Shown: positions 11,501 to 22,884, counted from the first letter of the stretch. The stretch: DNA of 64,000 nt from Theristus sp. LFF4_11 (GCA_030248135.1 JASANC010005725.1:1-64000), one strand, 5' to 3'. Numbers and translations are program-made. Notes: a model not told the origin generated them from the letters alone.

Positions 11501-13422
11501 GACATATGTCTGCTGTTGGTTGGTTGGTTCTAACTGCTGCGTTTCGTGCAAATACGTGATGATAACGATGCACAGCATTCACGTTTATTTGCATTTGCAG
11601 ACAATACATGTGCAGCGAGTGCGGCGAACTGTTCGTGCGACCTCACCACCTGAGCGAGCACATCCTTGAGCACGATCTCGCAAGCCTGCTGAAATCGCTC
11701 GACGAGTTTGAGCAGCAACAAGCGCGGCAGGCGGAACTGCAGCAAGAATCGGACGCACAGCAGCCGAGCACATCGAAAGACGACGTGCCGCAGGAACAGG
11801 TTTGCTTTGGGCTGCGGTTGTTTTTCTGGTGTTGAAGTTGCTTCATGGTGGTTTTACCGAATTCTCAATTTCGAAATAATTTCAACGTCAGAGCGATCTA
11901 AAAGATGAACAACCAACGAGCAAGTCGGGCACGCCGTCAGCTCGCGAGCAACAACGAAAAGCAACGAAGCGAAAGGCGTCTGTGCGTTTTCTTTTTTCCT
12001 TTTTTATAGGGATACGTTGTCAACCAACCACTCAAGCAACCATTTCCAACTAACCAGGTTTCTCCATCAGCGCAATAGTCATCTATTCTCGTTTAGGCGT
12101 TAACAAAACCAACAAGCAACATCGCGGCCGATGTTGAATATGAAATCGTCACGGAGAAAACGCACTCGCGAAAAGCGTCTGCCCGGAGTTCACCGCAGCC
12201 GCAGTCTGTGCCGCTGAAACTGAAGATCCCGCGTTCGCTGTTGGGCTCTGCCAGCGCGTCGCCGCACCCGCAACAGGAGTCAAACGTTGGTGCTGTTGGC
12301 TTGGAATTCACAGTTTTCAATGTTTTTTTAGTTTTTTGATGTTGATGTATCGTTTTTCGTTAACCTTGTTCGATGAGCACTTCCAACTTGCAACTGGTTT
12401 GCAGTCTCGTGCGTCCACGGTGGAGCCGGACGGCGTCGACCAATTGCCGTCGCAAATCTTTTATGCGGACGAGACGCGCTGCTGCGTGGTCTGCCGCGAA
12501 CGCTTCTCGAGTGCAAGCGAATTCATAATGCACGGTCGGTGGCTGTGCCTTGGCAGTTGCTTGAGCAGTTTTGTCATCCAATTGGTTCTGATTTGACAGT
12601 TTGGTTGCGCTGACTTGGTCGATCAGTTTGTATAGCAGTTGTGGCCACAAGTTACAGTCGAGTTTTAAAATATAGGTAATCAGCTGATTGGTTGGTGGTC
12701 ACGGGATGCATGCTTTCTGTGCACGCATTGCTGTGGAGCGTCGTGTGTCGGAGTCTGTCGTTCTGCATAGAAAGCATGCATCACGTGACCACCAACCACG
12801 CAGCTGATTCCCTGTAATTCAGAGTTCGACTGTATGGGTGTCGCACTGAGTTTGCTGAGTACTGCACTGATGACACAGGTCGACTGCGGTTAGGCTAGAC
12901 GTGAAAAAACCGAAAATAAACGGGTCACGTTTCACCAGTTGGCGGAGTTGATGATTTTAGTGATTTGAGTTCATTCATAATTTTCAGCAGTCGACTCGCA
13001 CGGCTGGCTGATACGCAGCGTCGAGAAGCAGGCGCGCGTGCACGACGCGCAGACGGGCGTCAGCCGGGTGCTCGAGACGCACAACGTGCACCGGAGGAGT
13101 GTCTGCGAGCACTGTGCCGCCGCCACGCCGCTGCCGACCGCCTATCACAAGCACAAGGTTGATAGACACACACGGCGGTGCCACAAAACACGCACGCACG
13201 TTCCAATGTGCCTTTTCTGATTTTCAGCTGTCCGACCACCTGCTCGAGCTGATGGCCGAACCGGCGGACGCGACCTCGTTCACGTTCGTGTACGTGTTTC
13301 AGATCGACCGCAAGGGCGACAACGCCACTTGCACCGGCCTGTTCCCGGTCGGCTCCGACAACAGCAGGATGACGCTGAGAGTGGCGTTGCAGTTTCAGAG
13401 GAAACGGCCGAAAGCCGCCTGA
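8566..13422 (+). CDS. C2H2 zinc-finger protein, host of a nested antisense gene
   Basis: Seven exons: 8566-8831, 11601-11799, 11892-11981, 12097-12285, 12405-12534, 12988-13157, 13228-13422, phase-consistent, about 412 aa. Two adjacent C2H2 fingers span the first junction: C61-C64-H77-H82 (CADCGIAF) and C93-C96-H109-H113 (CSECGELF). Linkage of exon 1 to exon 2 across the 2.77-kb intron rests on the matching phase and the fingers falling in series. A third Cys-pair motif (CVVCRERF, then IMH) lies in exon 5 and a fourth (CEHC) in exon 6. Between them are Gln/Ser-rich and basic linkers, suggesting a nuclear DNA-binding protein. I do not recognise a specific orthologue. The start is uncertain: in-frame ATGs occur at 8,566, 8,587 and 8,653. 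Intron 5 holds a MITE at 12,655. Confidence 0.75.
9112..11374 (-). CDS. DHHC palmitoyltransferase of the ZDHHC2/15/20 type, nested antisense
   Basis: Six exons, 5' to 3': 11374-11166, 11032-10826, 10561-10365, 10072-9828, 9647-9477, 9282-9112; phases agree, 399 aa. It is a multipass membrane S-acyltransferase that adds fatty acids to protein cysteines. A Ser/Gln-rich cytosolic N-terminus (1-70) is followed by TM1-TM2 (about 75-125). The Cys-rich domain has CDRCNCIKPDRTHHCSQC followed by GRCVPRMDHHC, with catalytic C216. TM3 lies at about 230-250, TM4 at about 270-305, the TTxE motif at T313-E316, and a C-terminal FGRRWHTWPLP block matches the PaCCT region. The usual Pro-Trp after DHHC is Tyr-Ile here, and CVG is CVH. 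The whole gene lies within intron 1 of the opposite-strand zinc-finger gene, so the two transcripts overlap antisense over introns only. Confidence 0.93.
12653..12834. mobile_element. 178-bp palindromic MITE with TA target duplication
   Basis: The element (12,655-12,832) begins CAGTCGAG and ends GTTCGACTG with TA immediately outside each end. Its arms are inverted copies of each other for about 65 bp each (AATCAGCTG..GGTGGTCACG..GCATGCTTTCT against AGAAAGCATGCATCACGTGACC..CAGCTGATT), leaving a small loop. TA flanks and a CAG terminus fit the Tc1/mariner-pogo superfamily. It sits in an intron of the zinc-finger gene and is the compact relative of the 1,939-2,585 element. Confidence 0.85.
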
Positions 13423-13521
13423 GTGTCCGTTCAGTGAACTCTCGTGATTTCAGAGCATTCGTCTTTTCGGTTCCTTTTGACCGCTTGAACAGTTGTTGTT
13501 GGTTACTTTTTTGATGTTGTT

Positions 13522-13640
13522 TTTATTTGTTTGTTGATCTTGGATCTGATTGATGACAATTCAGTCTCTGGCAGTGTTATATAGCATTTTCGAAGACATT
13601 TTGTCATCCGTTTTATGCGACCAGTTTTTTTTTAAATAAA
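13522..13640. promoter_or_regulatory. Overlapping poly(A) signals of two convergent genes
   Basis: AATAAA on the plus strand at 13,635-13,640 lies about 215 bp past the zinc-finger stop. AATAAA on the minus strand (TTTATT at 13,522-13,527) lies about 135 bp past the synaptophysin stop. If both are used, the two 3' UTRs overlap by roughly 100 bp. Confidence 0.45.
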
Positions 13641-13661
13641 ATCGTTGCTCTTGCGCGACAG

Positions 13662-15065
13662 TCAGCCCATCGCTGCGCCGTAGTGTGTCGCGGCCGCAAT
13701 GGGCGTCGTGACTGATTCGCGGTCGGCTGCTGTCTTTGACAGTCGGTCGACGTTCAGCTTTGTGACGTGCAGTTTTTGCATGATCAGAAATGCGTTGATC
13801 GCCCACACGACCACGCTCACCACACCGAGCACCTGCACGCAAGTCATGTCGAGTCGAAATATTTCAAGAACGTTTCAAAAGTTAGTCAACTCGGAAAGCA
13901 CTTGGAAGGTTCAAACGTCAATCCAGAAGATAAATAGAACGTTTCAAAAGTCAATGCAGATTGATCCGACCTGGTGCTACAGCCAAAGTGTGCATCGACC
14001 GAGCACGCGCAAACGTGAAACGCGCTGATTGGCTGCATTCACCCCGTTTCAGCGAATCGAACTCACACAGAGAAAGTTCAGCGACGCCCATTGTCCCCAG
14101 GTGCCGCGATGGACCGTGCAGAGCACGCCGTCGCCGAAGCACGTGTACAGCTGTGCCAGAGCGTCTGCCATCTGTGCGTCCGAGGTGTACATCTTCATGC
14201 CGCTCAGCGCTGACATGAACGACGAGATTGACGCCAGCCAGTACGCCGAGTACGTCGCCGTCAACATCAGGTCCTGCTTGGTTTTGCTGTTTTCGTTAAA
14301 CGTCAATCAGTGCGTTGGAGTCGTGGATTTGAATTTAAAAAAAATCTTATCTTACTCATTTCAGCCTTGAAAGCGACTGTTTTCTTTTTTTTATGAAAAA
14401 AAGCATACCGGGACCAAGAAGAACGTATCGGACAGGTACTTTTGCCAGTAACGTAGGTAGAAGACGAAACTGAGGAAACTGTAGATGGTTGACATGAGAA
14501 TGATGATGAACAGGAAGATGGCCTGGTGCAGAGAGCAAGTGTTGTTGGCAGATGCATTTCATTCATTTTTTGTTGTTGCTCAAACTGAACGCTTGATTCT
14601 CAAAGTTGATTACGTTCTTTTTCTATAACTGGATCAATTTGAGTTGCACCTGTGAATTGTAGTCGACATGCATCAACCGCTGCGGCTTCATTTGTCCGTG
14701 GCAGTAGTCTTCGATCCGATACTTAGAGAGCCTGCAGATTTGCAGCTTTCATAATTCGTGTGTTCTTCCATACACAGACAAAAAAATGATTGTTTTTACG
14801 TGAATGGAAATTTCACGCAGATTTGAATCGGTTCTTGTTGCAGTTGGACGCCGGTGGTCGTGGCCGGGCAAGAGACCGTCAGCGAGCCACATGAATTGAA
14901 CGACACCAACAAGACGAGCGCAAGCAAACCGAGCAGCTGTGGTGATCGGCACGTTTGGGGTTAGTTAGGTATTTTGGGTGCAGAAATCAGAATAACACAG
15001 AAAAATTGCCTGCACACTTGGCGAAGCAAAAAGTTGCTTTTGAGGCGCCAGTAGTATTTTCTCAT
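13662..15065 (-). CDS. Synaptophysin-family synaptic vesicle protein (MARVEL domain)
   Basis: Six exons, 5' to 3': 15065-15018, 14936-14800, 14731-14650, 14522-14409, 14273-14067, 13832-13662; all phases agree, 252 aa. Four membrane segments: about 17-35 (LLGLLALVLLVSFNSCGSL), 90-110 (AIFLFIIILMSTIYSFLSF), 128-148 and 197-216. The order matches synaptophysin and synaptoporin: TM1 ending in a CGS motif, a lumenal loop with VKFPFT and a YNSQ block just before TM2, YLRYWQKYLSD between TM2 and TM3, and a WASxNF block before TM4. Both lumenal loops carry Cys pairs. The C-terminal tail is only about 35 aa and lacks the Tyr-Gly repeats of vertebrate synaptophysin. Alternative: another MARVEL protein such as a synaptogyrin, which the loop motifs make less likely. 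Vesicle location is family knowledge. Confidence 0.83.
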
Positions 15066-16724
15066 GCTGCGCAAACATTCAGTGACTCAACACAATGTTG
15101 TTGATGAGTTTCAGAATTGTGACTTTGAGTAAAAATAAATCATCAGAAAACCATTACCAGTTCCACCAATCGAATCCACCAATATGGTTCGTTTCGAATG
15201 TCTTGAACGGTCACATGCGTTGTCATCTTGCTTCACGTGTTGTAGTATTCCTACATTTCGCAAGGGTTTGAAGAAAAACAGTGCAGTCGAAATTTTAGCA
15301 ACTAAAACTAGAGGCAGAGCAGGGTTTAGGCCCGTGTTTGACTGTACACGCCTGATAATGCGCCACAACGCTTCCTATGATTTTCCTGTGCAACTTGGAA
15401 AATAGAAACTTCTGCTGCATGTGGTGTCTGGTGTGTTATAAACTGTGTGTGTGTGTCTGCTACCAAGCGGTTTTCGCTTGTTTGTTTGAATCATAATTAT
15501 GATTGTATCAAAAAAAAAAAACTTCAAGAGTGGTCGAGAGATGTGCTACGCTGTAGGTGAGACTTATTTTCAAATCACTGATTTTATCTTCAAGCTTTTT
15601 TCGGCATGGTTTTTGGTGTGTGTATTTCGTTGCAGTCGTTCATGTGAACAAGAACAACACAAAGTTGTGAAGGCAAACGGGGACCAGCGCAAATGTTTGT
15701 GTTGCCTACACAGTTATTTTTGAGAAATGGTCCCCCTTTTTTAAACGCTTGACTGCATCAAATTGGCTGTGAATAAAAATGGAATTGACAGTGTGCACAG
15801 CGACTTACTTTATTGGCAACAGTACGCCTGTTGTTATTGTTACAAAAGTTGAAAAAAGTTTTTTTGATAACCAAGTGAACATCGCGAATTTGCAAAAAAA
15901 TCACGTTTTTACGTCTTACTGAGTTGATTGTTCATTTTTGAAGATGCACAAAAATTTTACACACCTCAATTTCAAGTGACAAGGTGAAGTGCGCTGTTCA
16001 AGCGCATGTGCGTGTGTGCGTTGACACCAACAACGACAGTATTGTGGTTGTTGTTGTTTTGCTTGCACATTTACGAGTGAATATCATATGTTTGGTTCTG
16101 TGTATTTTGTTCAGAAAATCTGATCAGAAATAAGCATTCAACGCAATTTATTGCATTGTGCCTATAAACGAAACGTTTTTGAGAATGGGTGAAGAATAAT
16201 AATAGTAAGACATGCATGTGCTTAATCAGACAGCCCGCGGTTTCATCGTGAGCGCAGGCCAAATGCGTTTATGTTAAAATGATTTTTCCAGCGAAAAGTG
16301 TGACGTTTTTGCATTGCGCACTTTTTGTTCAAAAACTGCGATATAATTATTATTTTGCGCGCTTGGTTTCAAAACAGCACCACCAAATCAGCACGTTTTA
16401 TGAATGTGTAAATTATCAATAACACGCAATAGAACTGCTATGATACATGTCTAAGATGCAAACATTTTTTCGCTGTAACATCGTGTTTTTTTCCGGCGTC
16501 ATATGAGCATCTCCTACCGGTTCACTCGGTGAAAGTTTTGTTGCACCAATTATTACAAATTTGGAAAAAAGTTCCACCCAATGTATAGTTTTGCAAATTT
16601 CTTTTCACGGTACATTTTGGAGTTTTTTTGTTTTATTTTTCAAACACATGTTTGCATATTGTGTGTCAACGTTTCATTGTGCAGACTTTTGTGTTTTCTT
16701 CTTTCAGGCCGTGCAATAACAATA
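15066..16724. other. Intergenic region between divergent genes
   Basis: About 1.66 kb separates the synaptophysin start (minus) from the first cysteine-rich secreted gene (plus), so it must hold both promoters. I see AT-rich sequence, a short TG microsatellite near 15,445, and poly-A/T tracts, but no convincing exon or element. Confidence 0.5.
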
Positions 16725-18599
16725 ATGACGCAGCTGCGCTGGCCGCTGGTTGCGCTCTGCGGCTCATTAGTGTTGCACATCTGTGAGTGATTGTTGGGTA
16801 ATTTTTCATTGGGGCATCAAAAAACTTCGAAAACCGAAACAAACTGAAAACTGGCTCTGATTTTTTGTGTCTCGGATAAGTCGCAATCCCCAATCTGACG
16901 ACAGTGCACTCTGTTATGATAACACAGTAATGTTGCACATGCGCTAACTAACACAGGCGTACTGGGCACATCCATGAATACGATGTTGTAGCAACGTGTG
17001 TGTTTGTTTGTGACTGTGCAACATTACTGTGTCACAACCAAACCATGTTGTAACGAAGTGCACACTTTCAACACTGGGTACTCTACCCCAAACGTTCGTT
17101 CAATCAAACGACTAACGTTGCCACTCACCGACACATTCCCCTGGTCGTTTCACACTTGCATCCGTGCGACATGCTGCAGGCGACGCGCAGTTGGCGGCCG
17201 TGTTTTCGCCGGTCGAGCAAACGAGCGACTGCTCGCACTGGTCCTCGTGGGGCGACTGCATCTGGCTGCATCAGTCGCGATCAAGCAGGACTCGCTCCAA
17301 TCTGTACCTCGATCAGCTGCCGTCGCAGTGCAAACGCCACTGGTTCTACCGGTACATCAACAACAACTGGGGCACCGCGCTCAACAACTTCTTCTCGTAC
17401 CTGCGCTCGGTGACGCGAAACCGCAATGCGTGCGGCATGTGCTCGTACCGGCAGTCGTGCGGCCACGGCGGCCCGAAACAGTGCCATCTGTCGCCGTTGC
17501 AGTAAGTGGCCCGAAACAGTGCCATCTGTCGCCGTTGCAGTAAGTGGCCCGAAACAGTGCCATCTGTCGCCGTTGCAGTAAGTGGCCCGAAACAGTGCCA
17601 TCTGTCGCCGTTGCAGTAAGTGGCGCGTGAAGGTCAGGCATGTCGCCGGGGGCTGCTACTGGACAAAGGTAGCGACACTGTGCTTGAGTGAGCGGAACAA
17701 TGCGCAGTCAAGTTTCGATTCTTGGTGCCAGTTGTGCTATCGGCTTCCAGCGGGGTTTTGTGTCAAAGCTATCCAGGAGTGTGTGCTGTGTCAGCCACCT
17801 TCATAGCCACAGGCTTCACTAACACCAAACACTGATAAATCAACCAACAGCGCTAAAATTGGTCTGCACAGAAACTTTGGATCTGCTGCGCAACGAATGG
17901 TCTGTTGAGTTTTTTGGTTTGAGTGCCGTTCCAAGATGCAAAGTGTTCATTGTGATGGAAACTGATTGCAGAGCGCGTCGCCAAGTGATTCCGTTCCAAG
18001 TGGCCGAGCAGATCTGCACACGCCGCCACCTGCGCACGCCGCAGAACAACGCGTGCTACTCGGACGCGGCCGTGCTGAGACGCAACGGCGCCGAGTGCCA
18101 GATCTGGCCGAGCGACGTGCCGAAGCTGCCCAATGTGCCCGAGCAGTTCAAACAGATTTTATATGGACTGAAGTGGTCGAACTGCATACCAGACACGTCC
18201 GTTGCTTATCTGCGTTTTGGGGTCAAATGGCACAACTCAGGGCAACCACCGTGGTCACTAAAGTTGCTGATGGAACGAACTGTATAAACACGTGAAGTTT
18301 ATTAGCAACTTCAGATGGTAACGTTGACAGCAAACGGTTCTGCTCTGTCACGTGTTTCGAATTTAGCAGCAACGTTTTTTCCAGTGCAGGCGATTCTGAA
18401 GAATAAAGGGATTGTTCGGAGTTCAAACGAAGTTAAAACGGAAAATGTCCATCCCTTCAGTCGTGGCCGCCGTCGGCAGGGCCGCGTTCGCTTCTGCCGC
18501 TGTTGCTGTTATCCGTTTGAGCCGGATCCACGATCGATGAAGTGCGTGCACATGGGCGGCAAGCATCCGCCGGCGCCGGGACTCCGCAGCAGAGGCTGA
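16725..18599 (+). CDS. Secreted cysteine-rich protein, tandem paralog 1 (unrecognised family)
   Basis: Exons 16725-16782, 17180-17501, 17972-18200 and 18480-18599 give about 242 aa; the last junction is uncertain (18196 to 18461 is also in frame, 247 aa). A signal peptide (MTQLRWPLVALCGSLVLHIC) fills exon 1. The mature protein opens with CSHWSSWGDCIW, like the first strand of a thrombospondin type 1 repeat but without the rest. Next come an aromatic/Asn-rich segment (CKRHWFYRYINNNWGTALNN), CGMCSYRQSCG, a QICTR..CYS..CQIW block and a final CRCCCYPFEP..CVHMGGKHPP module. The paralog at 19,811 keeps this order. Function unknown; an extracellular protein rich in disulfides is the inference. The exon 2 donor is embedded in a 38-bp tandem repeat. 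Confidence 0.72.
16922..17032. repeat. 18-bp perfect inverted repeat in intron 1 of paralog 1
   Basis: ACACAGTAATGTTGCACA at 16,922-16,939 is exactly inverted at 17,015-17,032 with a 75-bp spacer. This could be a very small MITE or an intronic hairpin. No clear target duplication is visible. Confidence 0.6.
17470..17621. repeat. 38-bp tandem repeat x4 spanning the exon 2 donor site
   Basis: Four identical 38-bp units start at 17,470, 17,508, 17,546 and 17,584. Each unit contains the last coding bases of exon 2 (CATCTGTCGCCGTTGCA), the donor GTAAGT, and also TTGCAG, an acceptor-like word. Only the first donor (17,501/17,502) gives an open frame, because reading through any unit meets CAG TAA at once. 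The array is confined to this gene; the paralog has a single donor at this junction. Confidence 0.9.
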
Positions 18600-18770
18600 G
18601 TGCACGAGCCACGTGCGATGAAGCGGGATTTCATTTTGCTGTGCTCAGTTTTTTCTTGTTCTTGATTCAAATCTGTTTAAAAATATTTTAAATTGATAAA
18701 TCTCACAGATTTTCTCCGGAGTCTCTGATGAGCTCCGGGCTTCACCCGTTTTGGGGCGACTTTACCGCAA

Positions 18771-18776
18771 AATAAA
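18771..18776 (+). promoter_or_regulatory. Poly(A) signal of cysteine-rich paralog 1
   Basis: AATAAA lies about 170 bp after the stop codon at 18,599. Confidence 0.5.
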
Positions 18777-19810
18777 ATCGATACATTCTATTGTTGTAAT
18801 TTAGTTGAGGCTAACTGACAATAAATTGGAATTCCAAATTGAAAGTAACTGCAAATTGACAAATCAGTTCAATTTACTTCGAGAATTTTTTTCCTGAAAT
18901 ACACCTACCCCAATTTTATTACGTTCACAGATTACTGCTGTTGTTCATGAACTGCGCAGTAACCGCAGTTGAAAAACAAACATCGAACAAACAATTTATA
19001 CGCATGTGGTTTTTTCATGTTCTTCAGCGTGTTTACTTGCTACGTCACATCAGCAACAACATTTCAATTTTCAGTTTCTCGTTTAAAAATGAAGAGGTTA
19101 AAAACGTAAATTACACACGTTGGCGAATCCAGCGAAGAGCCCAAGACACAGCTATTTCCTTTTCCTTGTGAAAAAAACTTGCTTACTGCGACGAACGTAT
19201 CACATAACTGCATCATAGGCAGGCATATCAACAATTTTCCGCTACTGCAGTTCTCAGTTTTGCAAATCACTGCAAACACCAAGTGTTTATGCACGCAATT
19301 ACTTATTGCTTGGGCACTGTACAGGGACTGTGGTGGTGTGTGAAACTTATTATTTGTATGCAGTTTTAATTTACACTTTCAAACAGTGGCGAGCGACGTC
19401 AAATCAACTAGATGCCTCGCACTTGCACTCTTCACTGTCCCGCCACCCCATGTCACCAGTGTTTAGCGTACACATGTTTACTGTTTATTTACAGATATGT
19501 CTGTTATGTAGTTCTCATGTGTTTTAGCTAAAAAGACACAACATGCAGTCAGTCACCACTGCGTCCAACTAGTTTTGTCATCAGTGAAAACGTCATTACA
19601 ACGGAAAAAAGTTGCACTGTGCTTCGTTAGCTGCATAGTAATTTTGTCAGCATCGGATTTGCATTCGTTTCTTTGCCGCGTTTCATATATGGTTTTCCGT
19701 TTCGATTTATTATCGGTTTCCTTTTTGGCACTATTCTACAACTATATTGCTTATTTTTGCAGATATAGGCGGCGTAAAAACGTGTACAGCGATAATTTTT
19801 AAAACAAATT
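18777..19810. other. Intergenic spacer between the tandem paralogs
   Basis: About 1 kb of AT-rich sequence between the poly(A) signal of paralog 1 and the ATG of paralog 2. No exon, RNA gene or clear repeat was recognised; the paralog 2 promoter should lie here. Confidence 0.45.
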
Positions 19811-21883
19811 ATGGCTGCTTGTCGAATAGCTCTGCTGGTCGCCATGATGGTGGCTGCCGTCGGGCACAAAGGTTGGTGCAAGCAATTCTGTCGTAACACC
19901 TATGTACACAAGAAAATGTAAAGTTCCGAAATTGTGGTCAAAAGAATTTAAAAAAAGTTCGATTTGCTGTTTGACAGTAAAACATCATCGTTGTGTCGTG
20001 CTCGTCAGAGCCAATAAATTCTGGTTTCAAACCCGCATGCAAAAGCTGTTATAATCTTTTTTTAGTTTTGGTCCCGAGACTCAGTGCGAATTCAAAATTG
20101 TAAAGTGTTCGGAGTCCCCGAAATAGGGCGAAATCAGTTTAGCTATTTTGAACTACCACATAAGGATTGAAGCCAGTTTCGTTTCCACGTATGCAAACGC
20201 ATCGAGTCGCAGAACCGAAAACATAGACAGTAATAATAATATCAATTTCTTAGATTTTTTAGGTTCTGCGACTGAATGCGTGTGCAGACGTCGAAAGGAA
20301 ACTAGTTTCAATCTTTATATGGCAGTTCAAAATCGCCTTAGTGACCCTGCCCTATTTAAGGGTCTCGGATAATTTGGGCAATTTTGAATTCCCGCGTCAT
20401 GCATAAAACTGTTTACCTGTCTATGCGTGCATTGAGTCTCGGGAACAAAATAAAAGACCATACCTTGTTTGCGTCGTGCGCAGGGGACGCGGCGCTGTCG
20501 ACCATCTTCAACTGGGACGTGTCACAGTCGCGTGACTGCCGTTCGTGGTCCTCGTGGGGCTCGTGCGTCTGGCTGCGGCCGCCGAGTGGGTCAGCCGGTG
20601 TCGCGTTTCTCGACCAGATGTCACCGGCGTGTCAGCAGCACTGGCTGTTCAAGATCATCAAGCAGCGATACCGAACGGCCGTGAACAATTTCTTCCGCTA
20701 CCTGCGCGACATCACCGTCGACCAGCGGCCGTGCGGCATGTGCGCCTACCGACAGTCGTGCGGCTCGGGCGGCTCGAAGCAGTGCGACAAGTGGCCCGGC
20801 TCGTTAGTGTACACGGTTGCTGCGGGCGGTTGGGCTTTTATGAACGTTTACGTTTTCAATGGCAAAGCTCGTCGAGTTCACCACAGGGAGCAAGGATACA
20901 GTAGCTAAAACGCTGAACATTGATTGTCAAGCAGGCTTAGTTGCTTTGTCGCTAATTCCTGTAAACAAGGCCAAAGTGCGCATTTGCATTTTGTGAGCTA
21001 GCCACTTTCATTGCTCGTTGCAGCGTCGGCCGACCGTTCAACCCGCCGTACATTGCGGAGCAGGTGTGCATCCACAGTGATCTCAACGGACACCAGCAGA
21101 ACTCAGCGTGCAAAGCAAAGTTAGTCGCAAATGTGTCCAACGAAAATGACCATCGATTATTTTGCTTAATGGCGTTTTGCTGTAAGGAAAGCAGTACCAG
21201 TTTCGTTGCAGATATGCACCTTTGAGAGCGAACGAAGGCGAATGTCAAGTGTGGCCGAGCAGAATTCCAAAGCTCGTCGATGTGCCAACGAACGTCAAGA
21301 AATTTCTTTATTCACAAAAAGATTGGGTCAATTGTGTTCGAGACCAAAAGTAAGTGTGCACTAAAATTACCCTTTTGAAGTGAGTCGGGAAATTTTTTTT
21401 AATGTGAGTTCTGTGAAACTCTCCAAACAGCCACTGAATTGTCGAGTTCGTGTCCCCCCGGCAGTGCAGCTGAACAAAAAAAAACAATATCTACAAGCCT
21501 AGGTTACTACGCACAGCATTTTGAAGCAAAATCGAAAAATACATAGCGGGAGCAAAGCACAGCAAAAAATAGCTTGTTCAGCTTATTTTTTTGGTTGAAC
21601 TTTGAAACTAGCCAGTCCCTCACCATAGTGGTCGAACAGAAAACAAGCAAAACCTATGTATTACAAATGGATGCCCATGATTTGCTCCAGCAATCGTCAG
21701 TTTTGCCGCTGTTGCTGTCATCCGTTTAAACCAGTGAAACGAGGCGGCGATTACAAATGCGTGCACCCCGGACGCGGCAAGGCGCCGCCGGTGCCAGGAC
21801 TGGAGAGGCTCAGTGGATCCGGTGGACCGACGAGCAGAGGCAGTGCGGCACGCACACGCACGCGCACACGGCTGCATGGCTGA
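19811..21883 (+). CDS. Secreted cysteine-rich protein, tandem paralog 2 (unrecognised family)
   Basis: Five exons: 19811-19871, 20484-20802, 21024-21119, 21212-21349, 21691-21883; phases agree, 268 aa. A signal peptide (MAACRIALLVAMMVAAVGHK) ends at the same phase-1 junction as in paralog 1. The mature chain repeats the paralog 1 plan: CRSWSSWGSCVW, then QQHWLFKIIKQRYRTAVNN, CGMCAYRQSCG, EQVCIH..ACK..CQVWPSRIPK, and the terminal CRCCCHPFKP..CVHPGRGKAPP module. The third paralog 1 exon is split into two here by a phase-2 intron, and the C-terminus is longer, with an Arg/Thr-rich tail. Intron 1 contains a foldback MITE. Function unknown. Confidence 0.78.
20070..20446. mobile_element. Foldback MITE in intron 1 of paralog 2
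   Basis: GTCCCGAGACTCAGTGCG at the left is inverted as GCATTGAGTCTCGGGAAC at the right. Similarity continues inward over most of the element: TTCAAAATTG, ATAGGGC, TTTTGAACT.CCA and GTCGCAGAACC all recur inverted, leaving a short central loop around the AATAATAAT stretch. No transposase coding was seen. The superfamily is undetermined because no clean target duplication is evident. Confidence 0.8.
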
Positions 21884-22884
21884 TGCAACGTGCTGATGTG
21901 CTGCTGATGCGCTGCGGCAAGATCAACATAGAAACGCACACTCTTGTAACTATCGAGTGACTGGTCGAACGTGTCACCATAAACTCATCATCGGCAATAT
22001 TAGTGCTCATTATTCTCGGTTTTAGTCATCGTTTCTTGTCTGCGAGGATTCAACAAAAATGTTTTTTTTAACGTGGATGCGTTCTTTTTGAGAGAACAAC
22101 AAATCTGATCGAGTGTTTTCGAACGACAACGAAAGCTGATTTTATAAGCCGCACTTGCCAAGTTGTACAGTACAGCACCTGCAAATACCATAATCAATTA
22201 GCTGCTTTTTTACTTTCACAAGGTAAAGTCTGCACAATGAAGCAAAAATAATATCACACCTTGAAAGATGCGAGCGAGACGAATACAAATGTGATCAAAA
22301 AATTAGGTAAAGCTGAACGAAATAACAAAGCTCTTCTAAAGTAACTGCGCAAAAATAAGGCAAATTGTTTTAAAACATTGATAAACTAAAGCACGCGCTT
22401 TCTCACAAATTATAAAAAAAACAGATCATTGCTAAGAAAACAGAGAACAAAAAGATTGAGCATCATTTGACAAGGCCACAGTTCAAATGGTCAATGGAAA
22501 AATTGCAAAAAACACCTATGTATTTCAAAAGTACACGACAAGACATTGAACATACCGGTGACATCACATGAAGAAAAAAAGTACACACGTCTGTACATGA
22601 GAAATCTAAATTTCAAAAGATTGCACTGTTTTTCAGACCTTTCTGCGTTAGTAGTTTTTAAAACAGCCTTTGCAACCACGCTAAAAAGACCAAACATCAT
22701 ACCAAATTTTTCACCAAAGAATGAAAAATTGAAAACTGAGCGCTTCTGTGAGCACTATGAAGTTTGGTATTTTTTAGGGTGGTTGATGTGAAACACTGAA
22801 AACGTACAAGCCGATTGGCTGTGTCAAATTCAAACCCCAACCAGTTGCAGCCAACGAATTACGTTTCCCCCAGAGCCAGTCAGC
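21884..22884. other. Intergenic, convergent genes
   Basis: About 1 kb between the stop of paralog 2 (plus) and the stop of the hexosaminidase gene (minus). It must contain both 3' UTRs. AT-rich; no coding or element signal was recognised. Confidence 0.45.
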
